A stretch of DNA of 64,000 nucleotides from NCBI RefSeq assembly GCF_905475395.1, contig NC_058338.1, positions 94,535,435-94,599,434 of the forward strand, read 5' to 3'. Each line of letters begins with the position of its first letter. Within the stretch, counting starts at the first letter, position 1. The notes under the pieces were generated by a model, which had not been told where the DNA came from, did not search any database, and saw only the letters and a list, made by a program, of their open reading frames with translations. The position numbers and the translations under genes are program-made. Source of the DNA: Chrysoperla carnea (taxonomy: Eukaryota; Arthropoda; Insecta; Neuroptera; Chrysopidae). This document shows positions 21,701 to 34,000 of the stretch, piece by piece.

Positions 21701-24700
21701 AGAAAACGTCGTTTTATGCGTGTTATCAGAAAAAACTGAAACGTTAACTGCCAAATATATGACTCTTCCTGACATCTATTGGCGTTGAAATAAAATACTT
21801 TACCGAGACATTCAAATTGGTATTTTTGTGGAGACATTTTAAATGGTTCTTATATTAGTGATAAAATTTGTGCCTTTTAACTTAAAAAATATCGAGTAAA
21901 GTTCGGTCATCCAGGTACTACACCTTTTAAGACTGTTCTATAGACATTTTTGATTGCCGTGAAACTTTATAATTTTTTAAAGAATCCTATTAAATATTCA
22001 TTGGTGGAAAAAAAAATTTATAAAGAAAAGCGGTTTTCCAGATAAGAATGGTTAAAATTACAATTGAATTTCAAGCAACGCGATTTTACTCTTTACTTTA
22101 TCGATTTGAAATTTGGATATGTTATAGGTATTCATATTCTACCTGCTTGGGTATTTTTATTTTCGAAAATCCTGTTAATTTTCCCAATTTTTCATTGTTT
22201 ACATCCAGGTACAGTTTAGTAAGAAAATTCCTGAATATATGGCGAAAGATCCTGTATATATCGCAATGCAAAATAATTAAAAATTAATAAATTTTTTAAA
22301 TAATTTAATATTAAGTTAAAAAAATAAATACTTTTATTAATTACATTCTTGTAATAATTACAATTCTTAGAATAAATAATTTTACCGTTAAATAAATATT
22401 GAAATATAAAAATCTATAGAATTTTTTTAACACTTATTTAATAAATAATTTTAAGTCTATGTTCTAAAACACACACAAATCTTTATATAAAACCTAGAAC
22501 GCTGACAAATTATTAAGCATGATGTATAAAAATTTATTTCCAAAACGAATAACACGCTTTTATTAGTAATTTACTGAAAACCAAAAATTAGCTATTTACA
22601 TTTTGTCGCATTTAAGATGAAGACACCCTAATATTTTCGTTATTTATAGGACTATCGATTTGAAATTTTGCACAGTCGTACAAGGTGATGATGTCACATT
22701 TTTTAAGACACTTAACCAAAATCTAAACTTTAAACTCAGTCTACTACAAATTGTCAAATCGGGTCAACTCTTAATATTTTGCCTAGCGTCAGAGATGGTT
22801 AAAGATATCGAAAAAAAATATTCGAAAAAGTTGCTTAGAATTTTTTTTTTATAACCATATTTTCATGATTTTGATCTTTACGCAAACATTTTCCACCGAC
22901 TTCCATAAAAATCTACTGACGAGGAATCAATTCCTTAGAATGTTTTTTTGATCTTATTTCCTCGATTAGATCGAAATTATAAATAATATATATTTACATT
23001 TTCTCGCTCTATGTATCGATTTTTACTTCCCTAATTTTTAGAAAAATGAAAAACACAGACTGAAATTTTGTCATCAAAACACGATTTCTGCACCAACCTA
23101 TGAAATTGCTTTAACTAATAGTATTTAGATTTAAAATTTACTTTCATTATATCTAGCTTATAACTTTCTTTAGCTTTTATTTTTAACTTAACAAATTTTT
23201 CGCATACTAACATCGAAACATAAACATAAATTTTAAAGTTTTATTTATTGGCTTTTTACCAAATTATGTCGAGATAACAAATATTTGAATGTCTGAAATT
23301 AAAACATAATAAGCGTGGAGTCCCTGACAGTAAAACTGCACGGATTTCGCATATGAATCAATGCTATTTAACGATAAGTACAATATACACTAGGTGTACC
23401 AGGGTTTGTTCTGGCAGAAATATTTTTTATATTTTTAATAATTACAAGTAATTTGCACATTCATGGAAATTAATTTGTGAGAGACCATTTTATTGAAAAT
23501 TTTATCTATTTTCAGGAAAATTTGGTATGACAGCTCTTATCATGGCAGAAATGTCTGCCACTCCGGTTTTTAATATATAAACCAAAATATCTGTTACACC
23601 ATAAAAAAATTATAAAATCTTGGCAGAAATTTTTCTGCCAGGATAAACCCTGGCACACCTTATCCAAATTGTATCTATCGTTAAATAGTATTGATTCATA
23701 TGCGAATTTACGAAATCCGTATAAGTGCAGTTTTATTGTCACAGGCTCCAGGGCTATAACATTTAAAAATGTTTAAAGTGAAAACTTAATTATTACAACC
23801 CACAATTATTTTTTTAATCATAATTATGATAAAAAACTCACAAGTGAATATGACAAAATTTAATATAATTACGAAAGTATGAAAAGAAATTAGATTTTTG
23901 TTTCTATTTGTAAATATTTTTAGTGTATTGCTAAAATTTTTACAGAATTAAGAAAGTGGTGAAAATTCAAATAACATTTCCCATAAAATATTACATAAAC
24001 ATTGAAAATGCAAAATATCGGACTAGGTCTATTTCGATAATCAATTCGGAAAGTTTTGGGAGAAAGCTAATTTTTTTAAATACGTTTCTTTCGTTGTGAA
24101 AACAGAAAAAAAGAAAGTTTTCGGTTTCGGAACGATCCACACGATTTTCTGCACGCGGTTTCGGGACAATTTAATTCTTGAATATTTCTGCGTCTATTGA
24201 TCTATTGGCCTAGCCTGATATCGAACTCTGAACATGGCAAAATAACCTCACAATCTAAAGAGAACCGCAGTAACTTCATATTTTCAACTTTCTCTGAAAA
24301 CTTTTCGAAAAATAAGGAATTTAGATTAAATTCTGGAAAAAGATGTAAATTATGATCCTACAAAAGTGTGGTAAATTTTAGCCTTCAAGCTTAACCTTCG
24401 GTGGTGATTAATTGGGTATTATAGTGGCAAAGGCACTTCTGATGTGCAAGTCTGCAAAACTAAAAAAACTCTTTGTTTAATAATTGCGGAAATATAAGGA
24501 AATCTTTCTAAATGTTTCAGACTGACCATGAGCCATTTAAGATAACATACCACAGACTGAATTTTAGATAACAGACCACTAACTTCCTACTACTGTACGA
24601 AAAGTAGATAGATATATTTCTACCCATCCCTGTTCATTGAATGGGCTTATTCATGTTTAGTCGATTTATTTCAATAAAAGATAGTTTTTCTCTTTTTTTA

Positions 24701-27358
24701 AAACATATTATTTTCAAATTATCAACTTTATTCAATTAATAAGCATGGATTTATTTTTTAACATGGAATTTTTTCCTTATTATTTAGCTGAAGAAGCATT
24801 TGGTACCGGAGAAGATCATTTTGCTGGAATGAACGCTGATGAAGCGGATCGACAACGATTAATATGGGAAGCTGAACTTGCTAAAATTGAAGAAGAAATT
24901 GCTACATTACGTTCAGTCCTTGCTAGCAAGGTAATTAATATAATTTCAGAAATACAATTTTCGATTTTTAAAATCTAAATAATATTTTCTAGGTACGAAC
25001 AAGCAATGATCTTAAAAGAAAATTAGGAATCACAGTTTGGCGTGAAATTTCTGAAGATGTGAATCAAGGAATTAAAAATGTTAAAGAAAGTAATGTGTAA
25101 GTAATAATAGAGTATTCATCTATGTTTGAATAAGTACTTCAAAATGTTGATTGTCCTAATATAAAGCCACAAAGAAATATATTTCGGCAAAATAAACACG
25201 CTTTCTTGCCATAAACTTTAAATTAAATTTTAAGCCTTTTTATTTTCACAAAAACGCTGTCAGCCACAAAAACGCTGTGACGTAATATTGGTAAAAACAA
25301 CAGTCGTGTATGTAATTATTATATGTATAAATAAAGTTGTTGGTAACATAACCTACAATTGCTGTGAAATCAACCTTCAAGCATCAAATTAGTAATTAAT
25401 GCATATTATTTTTGCCTATATGATGTCACATTGTGGTGGCTCGTGTTTTCGCGATCACGTGATATACAAATTAAAAATTGCGACTTTTAATTTTAATATA
25501 ATAAAACAATAATGTGCCTTTATGATTCAAAATCAGAATATTTAAATATATTTCTACATAAATTTTATCAAATTTCATCATTTATTTTTCACTACCGAAA
25601 GTGCCCTATTCTGGTACAAAAAATATTAATCTAAAAAGCCCTGATCAATATTCGATTGCCTGATTATTATTTCGAGATACCATTTTCTATAAGAATCTTG
25701 TATGCGAAAATTATAATGCTATCAAAATTCAGTGTTTCACTTGTTGACATGCCAAAAATCACGTTTTATAGCTTTCAATTTGGGATCTAATAGCACATTT
25801 TATGAATTTTTCAGGTATCAAAAAACATCTGGTATTTTGAGTGGAATTACTGAAAGTGTTACCAGTAAAATAGGACAAATGCGTCATTCTGAATCATTCC
25901 AGAAAATGGGTAGTGCTATAGAAAATGTTAAAGTGAGTATTTATTAACAAAAATGTACACTAATTTTCTACTTTAATAAAATCTTTAGTTATCTTTTTAA
26001 GAATCTTGGCTTTTTGGGGAACGAGGATTGTAGAAAGGTTGGTCGATTTACTTTTTGAGAAAGCTGACTGCTAAACTAACAACTAAGGTTTTTCATATCC
26101 TTGTACCCAGTGATAAGGATTTTTCGATTTTTCCATCTTCGTAAATCGAAATTAGCTTCTTACATCCTGCGCAAGCACAGATGAAGTACCTGACTGTGTG
26201 TGTGAGTGGCAAACCTGCATAGGCATAAGGCTAGTTGCCAAGTAATTAGCCATAGGCAGAGGTCACGTCGTTTTTGTATTTAGTTTAGTATTTTATTAAC
26301 CCCCGAACCTAAAAAGGGGTGTTATAAGTTTGATTGCTATGTGTGTCTGTCTAAAACGAACAATTTCTCGGAGGTTTTTTTAAATTTTGTAAATTCTATT
26401 TGTTCTTTTGAATTTTTTGGTAGACTTCTTCATTCATTCAAGTAATTACGGTAATTTGATGACTCTGAGCTTAACTCTTTAAGTAATTTTATATGAATAT
26501 ATTCATGTGTGTTTGTAATATATTCATGTAATTTGCCGGCCTTCTTTGCTTGTCATTTTTCCTCGACTGAGTAGAAATCTTCCGATTATCTATACAGTTT
26601 AAACTTTTTATAACGCTCTCAAAAACGGTGAGGTGAAGAGAAAAGAGTCAAAACATAAAAATTGTTTAAAATCATCCGAAATATGAGATACGAAAAGTAT
26701 CTATTTTTCAAGTCAAATATTTGATCGAAACCACACAATAATCGTTAATTTAGACAATATCAACTTTTCATCAAAATTGATTTATTTTTCATCACTTGTA
26801 TCTCAAAAACGATGAGTTTTAGAAAAAAATGCCGCGAGATGACTGCTTTTTCAAATTTCATGAGTATTCAGCATAGTAAAAGCACACTTTCTAATCAATA
26901 TGACTTTGTTCTACACATTCATATCAATATTTTGAGCCGGGTTCCATAAAAAGTCATGTTGTTCCATAGAATTGCAACCTTTTGACCTTTTTCCGACTTT
27001 ATTTCTTTACAGTATTGTTGCTACCAGTAAAATATTATCATATATGGAGAGATAACCGTATCGCATCGGCACTTCTAATTGAGCGCTTTATCTATTAACC
27101 CCTCGCCATTATATTAACAATTGTTTGAATAACATTACTAACAAAAATTATTTCACATTTTTAACTTTGATTTAATACATCTGGGGCTAAATAGTATTAA
27201 ATAATTTGTAAATATTACTTTTATAGACTAAAGTGACTTCAAGATCAAGTTCAATTCAAAGTTTGGATGAAGCCATCAATCAACATCAAGGCGCAGGCAG
27301 TACTCGTTCATCAACCGCCACAAGCCCAACAATCCCTGAAAACAAACCAATTGTTTAG
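18798..27358 (+). CDS. TPD52: Tumor protein D52 (TPD52) family protein, short form
   Basis: A small coiled-coil adaptor family acting in vesicle trafficking and secretion. Exons: 18798-18822 (MSSPIATP plus one base), 24788-24930, 24993-25096, 25815-25932 and 27227-27358 (TAG). All have GT/AG borders and join in one frame of 173 residues. The family core is clear: a coiled coil with ELAKIEEEIATLRSVLASK, then DLKRKLGITVWREI, then NVYQKTSGILSGITESVTSK, then the conserved MRHSESFQKMGSAIENVK. The C-terminus is Ser/Thr-rich (TSRSSSIQSLDEA) and ends PENKPIV. The size is usual for the family. The first intron is about 6 kb and contains a second candidate first exon (19299-19695) and a long hairpin repeat. 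AATAAA lies at 27544-27549. Family assignment is firm; the first exon choice is inferred from its phase and ATG. Confidence 0.9.
19299..19695 (+). CDS. TPD52: Candidate alternative long first exon of TPD52
   Basis: An open frame from ATG 19299 gives 132 residues before a good donor (C|GTAAGT at 19696). The donor is phase 1, the same as the short first exon, so it splices in frame to 24788 and would give a 297-residue protein. The segment is acidic (SIESDDDEIETRESQTELD) then more basic (IKVFRKDDKKQVRVIYSDLT). An open frame this long is unusual in DNA this AT-rich, which supports real coding. If the donor is ignored the frame runs to 19838 through a poly-Lys tract, which looks like intron. I do not recognise a domain. 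Alternatively it is the first exon of a separate gene. Confidence 0.55.
20205..21165. repeat. Long hairpin-forming inverted repeat in TPD52 intron
   Basis: Two arms of about 450-480 bases are reverse complements around a centre near 20668. Matching landmarks include AATTAATGCATCTTTGAAAT (left, about 20236) with ATTTCAAAGATGCATTAATT (right, about 21113), ATCATTGTTTATCCGTGAGG against its inverse near 20800, TTTTGATGTCCATTTTCTCC (near 20576) with GGAGAAAATGGACATCAAAA (near 20760), and GTGGTTTTGTGAAA with TTTCACAAAACCAC at the core. The loop is short. A transcript through it would fold into a nearly continuous duplex. Confidence 0.8.
22602..22812. repeat. Family 1 element, truncated copy
   Basis: CGCATTTAAGATGAAGACAC, then TTCGTTATTTATAGGACTATCGA, then AACTTTAAACTCAGTCTACT and GCCTAGCGTCAGAGATGGTT match 71-240. 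The right arm is missing or too diverged to see. It lies in the TPD52 first intron. Confidence 0.55.
23309..23760. mobile_element. Foldback element, family H (copy 1)
   Basis: Left arm: GACAGTAAAACTGCACGGAT, CATATGAATCAATGCTATTT, AACGATAAGTACAATAT, CCAGGGTTTGTTCTGGCAGA. Right arm is the reverse complement: TCTGCCAGGATAAACCCTGG, ATCGTTAAATAGTATTGATT, GTGCAGTTTTATTGTCACAG. The arms are about 130 bases. Two longer copies lie at about 37145-37707 and 46265-46829. No coding capacity. Confidence 0.7.
24033..24420. mobile_element. TIR element family G, copy 2 (partial)
   Basis: Begins GATAATCAATTCGGAAAGTT and carries the inverse of the 8400-8830 landmarks, including TTGAATATTTCTGCGTCTAT, ACTTTCTCTGAAAACTTTTC and the AATAACCTCAC block. 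It lies in the TPD52 first intron just before exon 24788. Confidence 0.55.
26299..26400. repeat. Dispersed repeat, family I (truncated copy)
   Basis: ACCCCCGAACCTAAAAAGGG, GTGTTATAAGTTTGA and TTGCTATGTGTGTCTGTC match the first part of the copy at 14416. It then passes into GGAGGTTTTTTTAAATTTTG, as in the 41787 copy. It lies in the last TPD52 intron. Confidence 0.5.
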
Positions 27359-27543
27359 CCCTCGTCGCCATCATTTAATCAATCAAAGCTTGTTCTGGAG
27401 GAATTCAACAATCAATTCACCATTGCTTAAATATATGAAGAATATATATTTTTAAAACGATATTTTATGAAGCTTCTTTCTTTTTTAAAAGAGCTTTTCT
27501 ATAAAGTATAAATTTAAAAATAAGATTTTTTTTTTGAAAAAAA

Positions 27544-27549
27544 AATAAA
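27544..27549 (+). terminator. Candidate poly(A) signal of TPD52
   Basis: AATAAA lies 186 bases after the TPD52 stop. Further A/T-rich sequence follows, so later signals are also possible. Confidence 0.4.
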
Positions 27550-29004
27550 AGGTTATTCAATTTGAAGATTGCAGAGAATAATTTATATATTCTTTCTAAT
27601 CTTCGTAATTTTATATATATTAGCCAAAATTTTAATTTTGGCTTATTATTAGCTTCTTTGAAGTATTAATATAAATGTACTAAAAATATCTTAATTATAT
27701 TTTTTTAATCAATGTTGGTTTTGAAAATAAATGTTAAAAGTAATGAAAAATTGATTACGGTCCTGGTTTCACCATATTTGATTGAATTTTGTCTAATGTC
27801 AACCATCTCATTTTTATTCAAAACATTCAAATATTATGTAAAATTTATTTCTAAAGGTTGGTTCAGATTTATGAGTTGTTTTTTTTTTTTGGAAGACCAT
27901 TTATTTTACTTTAAATATAACCCCTTAAATATTGAGAGTGTCTTAGACAAGCACCTCTTTGGCGCTCGGTATCGACCATATATTTTATTAGCCTAGTTTA
28001 CCTTACGGATAATCCGCTTCTGGATTGGATCCACAAAATTGGTAATTCTAAATTGTTTTATCAAGTCCGCATATCAAAACCACCTCTGTTTCCCAATTTA
28101 TCAAACTGTATCTAAAAAGCTTCTTAATGTCATGTAACAAGATTCACAGGGTGAATGTCTTGAAATGTCGACCTAGTTTTTTTTTTTTCAGAAGACGATT
28201 ATCTCTTCTTTTTTTGATCTTTAATTTCAATTAAATGACATGAAACCCGTTGATCAAAGATGGTAAAATCAGCCATTAATCTATATTTAATTTTACGTAA
28301 TCATAATTTTAAGTAGATAGAAATTTTGCGTCGGTGTATAACATTTGCCAATTTTGAATAACGTTACTCGAAAAAAAACTTCATACTTTTGATATAAATT
28401 TGATCTCGAAAATTGTAGATGTGTGTGCGTTGGAATGTCGAAATTTTTTTTTTTTTTAATGTACTGTGCAAACTTTTTTAGTTTATTTAAATTCTATTTT
28501 TGCTGGAAGTCCTAAAGAAGCTTTAAATCTGAGATTTTAAGTTTTAACATCCCACGTCTGTGTTTTTGCTAGCTCATTGTTATACACTGTTTTTTTTAAT
28601 TGTTTTCGCAAAAAAAAAACCATTTCATAATTATCTAAGTAAAATTAAATAAATAAAAATGAATTTTTAAGCTGTGAAATTGAATGCTGAATTAAGTTTT
28701 GGAAAAATTGACCAGAAATTGATGTTTAATTTTGCTTAGAAAACGAAATTATGAAAGTAGTTGTTATGATATGAGATTGAATATACACTGTTTGCCTTAA
28801 AATTCCTTCATGTTAAATTTTTGAATTTATAAGTAAAAAATAAATTCAAAATAGGTGAATTTTTGTACAAAAATTCGCTTAAATAGTCATAATAATCTTA
28901 TCATTGAAAAAAAAAAAATAAAACTTTTAAAAGGATAGATCCAGAGAAATTCAATTTTGATTTAAATTTTAGGATCATAACCTAATTGGTCGATTTCTTT
29001 TTTG

Positions 29005-29392
29005 AATCCCTGGTGGAAATATTTTCTGCCAATAATCTAATTTAGTCTTGTATTGTTCTGAAAAACAATTCTAGAAAAATGAGCAAGTAAACAAATTCTG
29101 AAAAAGTCTAGTCTCTCCTAGAAGACTTTTTCAGAATTAATCAGTAACCTAAAACATTCTAGATTTTGGAAAAATTACTTAACTGTAGGTTTTATCATAT
29201 TTAATACTTCTTGTAAGAAATATAAAAACTTGCCAGGAAATTATTTCGAGTTTTCGAGAGAAACCAGACATCTCTTTCATACTTTTACAGAAATTTTTTT
29301 TACTTACTCATTCCTTTAGAATTGTTTTACAGAAAACTGCAAGACTAAATAGACTTTTGGCAGGAAATATTTCCAAAAGGGATCATGGACCT
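29005..29392. repeat. Foldback element
   Basis: Left arm TCCCTGGTGGAAATATTTTC then AAAACAATTCTAGAAAAATG and AGCAAGTAAACAAAT. The right arm is its inverse, TTTACTTACTCATTCCTTTAG, AATTGTTTTACAG, GGCAGGAAATATTTCCAAAAG. The arms are about 90 bases. A smaller inner inverted repeat (TCTGAAAAAGTCTAG / AGACTTTTTCAGA) lies at 29096-29134. Confidence 0.6.
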
Positions 29393-30989
29393 TCATCTGG
29401 ATTTTCTCCTGAAATTATGTATGAATATAACAATAAACAAATATTCGATAAATATATACTATAAACGTCCACACATAACTGAAAAAAGTCTATTCCAAGC
29501 GCCATAGAATAACTTGAATTGTTTTTTCAAATACACATTTCAATATTTTCCAATTCGCTCGGAATAGCCTTTAAACAATTTTTATTTTCAAAATGCTTGT
29601 TAAAAGAAACTTAGATGTAGATATTTTTAAACATTCTTAACATGGACGTCGCCAAGGAGAGGTAGGTAGGGACCTAGAGAAAAATTTACTGAATTCAAAA
29701 TTGCATTTATCGGATGGGCTTAGTATGAAATTAGAATCATTGAAGCTAAATACAAATTTTCAACTCACACCATCTTTTATATTTTTTGAGGAAAAGGGAA
29801 TTAAATGTTTGCCCTAATTTGTACCCTTACGAGAAAACAAGGTTATTTGCGAAAAAATGCTTCAAACAAAAGTTTTTAAATTTTTTATATGAAACAATTT
29901 TCACATTTAAACTTTTATTCTTCGTCTTGCGGTTTGCAGGACCCAATGGACCAATGTTACTCATTTACGAAATCAAAATCACTTTTCGAGTCCGGAGCAC
30001 GATTTGAGTTATCGGGTTAACGAACAGACAAACGGAAATGGACTAATTAGGCCAATTTTATGAATACCCTATGTCAAAATTTTGTGTTACAAACTTGGAA
30101 TCAACCTTAATATACCCTACTCTGATATATTTCATATATAAGGTATAAAAAACTAAACAAAATCATTTTTAACAACAAGTTCTTAGTAAAAGGGCGTTAA
30201 TGCGATGAAAGGGGAAAAAAGGTAAGGGCTCCCATACGAAAACACAAAAAAGTCCACGGTTTTCACCACTATAAATCCGGATTCCAGTGTTCGTGACCCC
30301 CTCCCTCCTCCAAAATTTAACTGTAGATCCACATCAGTTGTCTGGTAAATTAATGGTAAAATAGGTCTATATTTTTTAATAAATATAAATTTTCGTGTTT
30401 TATCTCTTATAGTTTTACTTTAATGGTACCTGCAATTCATACTTTTCCCATTCTCCATAAAGCAACTCGCGACGCCCTTGATTCTTAATTTATAAAAACC
30501 ATAGACGGTTTTAGAATAAATGGACTGCTCGTGTAATCAAATTTTGTAGTACTGGTTGAGCAATCCATTTAATTTAGACCCATGTTTTAAAAACAGAAAT
30601 CAATGGGGCTTTTTTTTAAATATGAATGTAAGCTGGAAAAAATATTATAAATAATATAAAAAAAACATATGGCACTATCGAAATTGACTTTATGGGTTTA
30701 TTAAAGTAGTCGTTAGTTGCAGATATAAAAAAATGAAATTTTATTAAATTTTTCTAATAAAAAAAAAATTAAAAATTTTTATTTTGATTAATTTAATTAA
30801 TATTAATGATTATGTTATTTACTTAATTTAGCAATGATTTATTTTGAAGCGTTTAATAAATGAAATAATCTAAAACAATTTGTTTCTACGAGTTATTATT
30901 TAAATAGTTTTTAAAATTAAAGTCTATTTTTCATACATTGTCAAATAAAATTTAATAGGATCAAAATATGATCCTACATTTGAACCTAA

Positions 30990-31500
30990 AAAATATAATA
31001 AAACATCGGACTCGTAATCTGCGGCCAAAAATTCCCCCTAGAGCAAAGGTTTTGCAATAAATACTTATTTTGTCGTTTTTGTGCCAAAAAAAGAAAATTT
31101 TTGGACAAAAAATAATTTTTTTGTCGTTTTTGTGCCAAAAAAGGGAAACTTTTGGATAAAAATGGCACGGTTTTCGGAATTATTGACAGAACCCGTTAAT
31201 CTGACAGTAGATTCGTAATCAACGACCAAAAATACCTCGTAGATAACAGTTTGGGCGATAAATACTACGTGAGAGAATTTGTATAATCTGAAATCGAAAT
31301 CGTATTAAGTGATCAAAAATACCTACTAGATGACAATTTTAAGCTAAAATAAGTATTTCAAAAAGAATTGGACTACGTATGCCTTTCGCTGGAACCCTAT
31401 GCCCCCTTATGACTAGGTTAAGTTAGCTGAATGTTCCTTGGGGTCCTATAAACACGATACAAAAATTTAATTAAAATCGGTGCTGTTTCTCCACTTTTCC
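30990..31500. repeat. Minisatellite-like repeat, family M (copy 1)
   Basis: Internally repeated units carry GTCGTTTTTGTGCCAAAAAA, AAATGGCACGGTTTTCGGAA, GATTCGTAATCAACGACC and AAAAATACC. The block ends with CTATAAACACGATACAAAAA then TTTAATTAAAATCGGTGCTG. The same units and the same tail occur inside a TRIP12 intron at 43130-43850. Confidence 0.6.
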
Positions 31501-33784
31501 ACTTACGAAAATTTTTGTCGGCTTACTCATTATGTTGCTATCTCTAACGGCTTACAAGATGAGCCCTATGGATCCAAGATCCAATTGACCTATGTTGCTC
31601 ATATACGAACTAAAACTCATTTTTTACGTCCTGAGCACGCTATACAAATCTGCATGATATCTTTTCTTTTTTAAGTTATCATGGTGGCAGACGGACAATC
31701 GGAAATGGACCACTTGGGGATTTTATGAACACCTATACCAAAATTTTGTTTGTAGCATCGATATTTCTAATCGTTACAAACTTATTGGGACTTAAATTAG
31801 TATACCTTAACATTTATTGTATATATACCAGGTACAAAAAGTAGCATCATCATCTATCATGAGAGCTTTAAAAGAAGGAAGATATCAACAGAGAATAGCC
31901 GTAATACTGAAGAGCCTTCCAGAGTTCAGAAATTAAATTTTCTGTGTATCTTCAAACGGAGAAATGATTTTCACTCTAAGAAAAAATATTTGGAGAGATA
32001 AAGGAAACATGGGAGTATTTAGAGAATTATTGTATATAATATTTTTTGCATATTTTATGATCCTAAAGGATATACAGGACTGATCAGCGAGTAATTTCGA
32101 GATCTATGAAATAATCAGAGAATATATCGGTTTACTGATATAGTCTCTGGAAATAATTATGAACCCTACACAGTGTGGTAAACACACTTAATGATTAAAA
32201 CCCTTGAGAAAGCGTGTTGAACGCTTTCATTTGTACAAAAAATCCAGATAACGCACACTATCAGAAAAGTGATTTGGTGAAATAAAAAAGTTCCTAGATC
32301 CATGTTAGTAATTTTAATTCCTTTTGATTGTCAAACATGTTTATGAAAAAACAAATGGCGTAAACAGCTGTAGGTTCGATAAACTTTTATAAGCAGTAAT
32401 ATTGAGTTATGGTTTTTAATATATTTAACATAAATGGTTCTTATTAGTTATTCATAATATTGATTTATTAGTAGCTACAAAGTAAATTCTCTCATTTTTT
32501 ATAAATCGTTTTAAATCAAATCATTGAATTAATTATAAAAAGCTCATTTTACGTTCTTAAAAAGGCAAAAAAGTAGTAATACTTGCAACAACATTATACG
32601 ACAACTATCGGACTATTGGTGAAAGAATTGAGTTTATTGAGTTCTCTGGTGTGTACAAAAAATGCTGTATAACTCAGGTAAATGAATGAAAATGTTTATT
32701 TCTTTTTTTATTTATGTTTCATCAATATTTATAAAATTTTATTAAAATATATTGTGATTTGGATTCGATTAAATATGAAAAACGTTCATAACATAAGACC
32801 TTGATATTGCGACTTTAGGATTGCAAGCAATGGAGTCCAACTTCTTTGTTATTTTTCTTTTTTCAAATTTATTTTTATCATAATTATAAAATTTCAATAA
32901 TTCATTCTTAATATATAATTCAAACTAGTTTGAATTTCAATTTAATAAATAAATTATTGAATAGGAAATATTTTTTGAGAAATTATTTATAGAAATATTT
33001 TGTGAGATCAATGGTGAGTCAGAATAAAAACTTTTTTCATTATTTATTTTTTTTTTGCAACTTTTTTCATGTCTATGTTTTAATTTAATGGTTGAATTAT
33101 TAATTAATAAATAATCAAAATTTTATATAGATTTGTATTGAAATTCAAATAATAAGTGTTTGGTAATTATTTTGATTTTTGTTCGAAGTTTTTTGATAAG
33201 AAAATATAATAATAAAATTAACGTATTTTTAGAAACAGGTTTCATTTAAATTTATTTGTTGAAAATTGATATATAATAAATTTTTTTTTTAGAAATTTGG
33301 TCTGTATTTAATTGAATTTTGATCTAAATCTAGTAAAACCACAATATTAGTCATTGTTTATCAAAACTTATTGATATCAATACAGTCAACATAATTTCAA
33401 AATTATTATTTAATCTTGACAAATAATAATTTAACGATTATAATTTAGGTTTCTATAATTTAAGGAATGAATTTTTTAATTGACCCTATTTATAAAGTAA
33501 AATTACAATAGTTGTAATTATCTTATTTTCAAACATAGATGAATTTTCTCCCTTCCTTTGTGATAGAAGAGTTACATCAAAAACAAAACATTATAATTAA
33601 AATTTAAGCTAAAATTAAAAATTAATTTGGTTCGGAGTCTTTTCTATATACATTCTTTTGTGTTGGTTTGTATGACCTCATTTTCTATTGAGCATAAAAC
33701 CCAATGTGGTAATTGTATATGAAATACTTGGAAACATAGGGAAATTTTATGTTTGGAAAAGACAAGTTGTATAAAAATAAGGAA

Positions 33785-34000
33785 AACTGTCTTTATAACA
33801 CCATGTATATATGAAAAATATCAAGGTATACAAAGTTTACTTCCAATTTTTTAACGCTTAAAAATATTGATCCTACAAACATAGTTTTGGTACAGGTGCT
33901 CATAAAATCACCGAGTTGGTTCATTTTCGATTGTAAATGAGTAACATAGGTCAATTGGGTCTTTGGTCCGTAGGTCCCGAAACTCACGATTAAAACTTTT
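33785..34000 (-). repeat. Family J repeat, reversed copy
   Basis: The reverse complement reads as the 18005 copy: GACCTATGTTACTCATTTAC, AACCAACTCGGTGATTTTAT and GAGCACCTGTACCAAAACTA. Its AT-repeat tail is at the low-coordinate end. Confidence 0.45.

Noticed and set aside
24745-24787. Alternative TPD52 start giving MDLFFNMEFFPYYL ahead of AEEAF
   Set aside because: In frame and open, but the sequence is the T-rich tract and acceptor of exon 24788. The two upstream phase-1 exons explain the start better.
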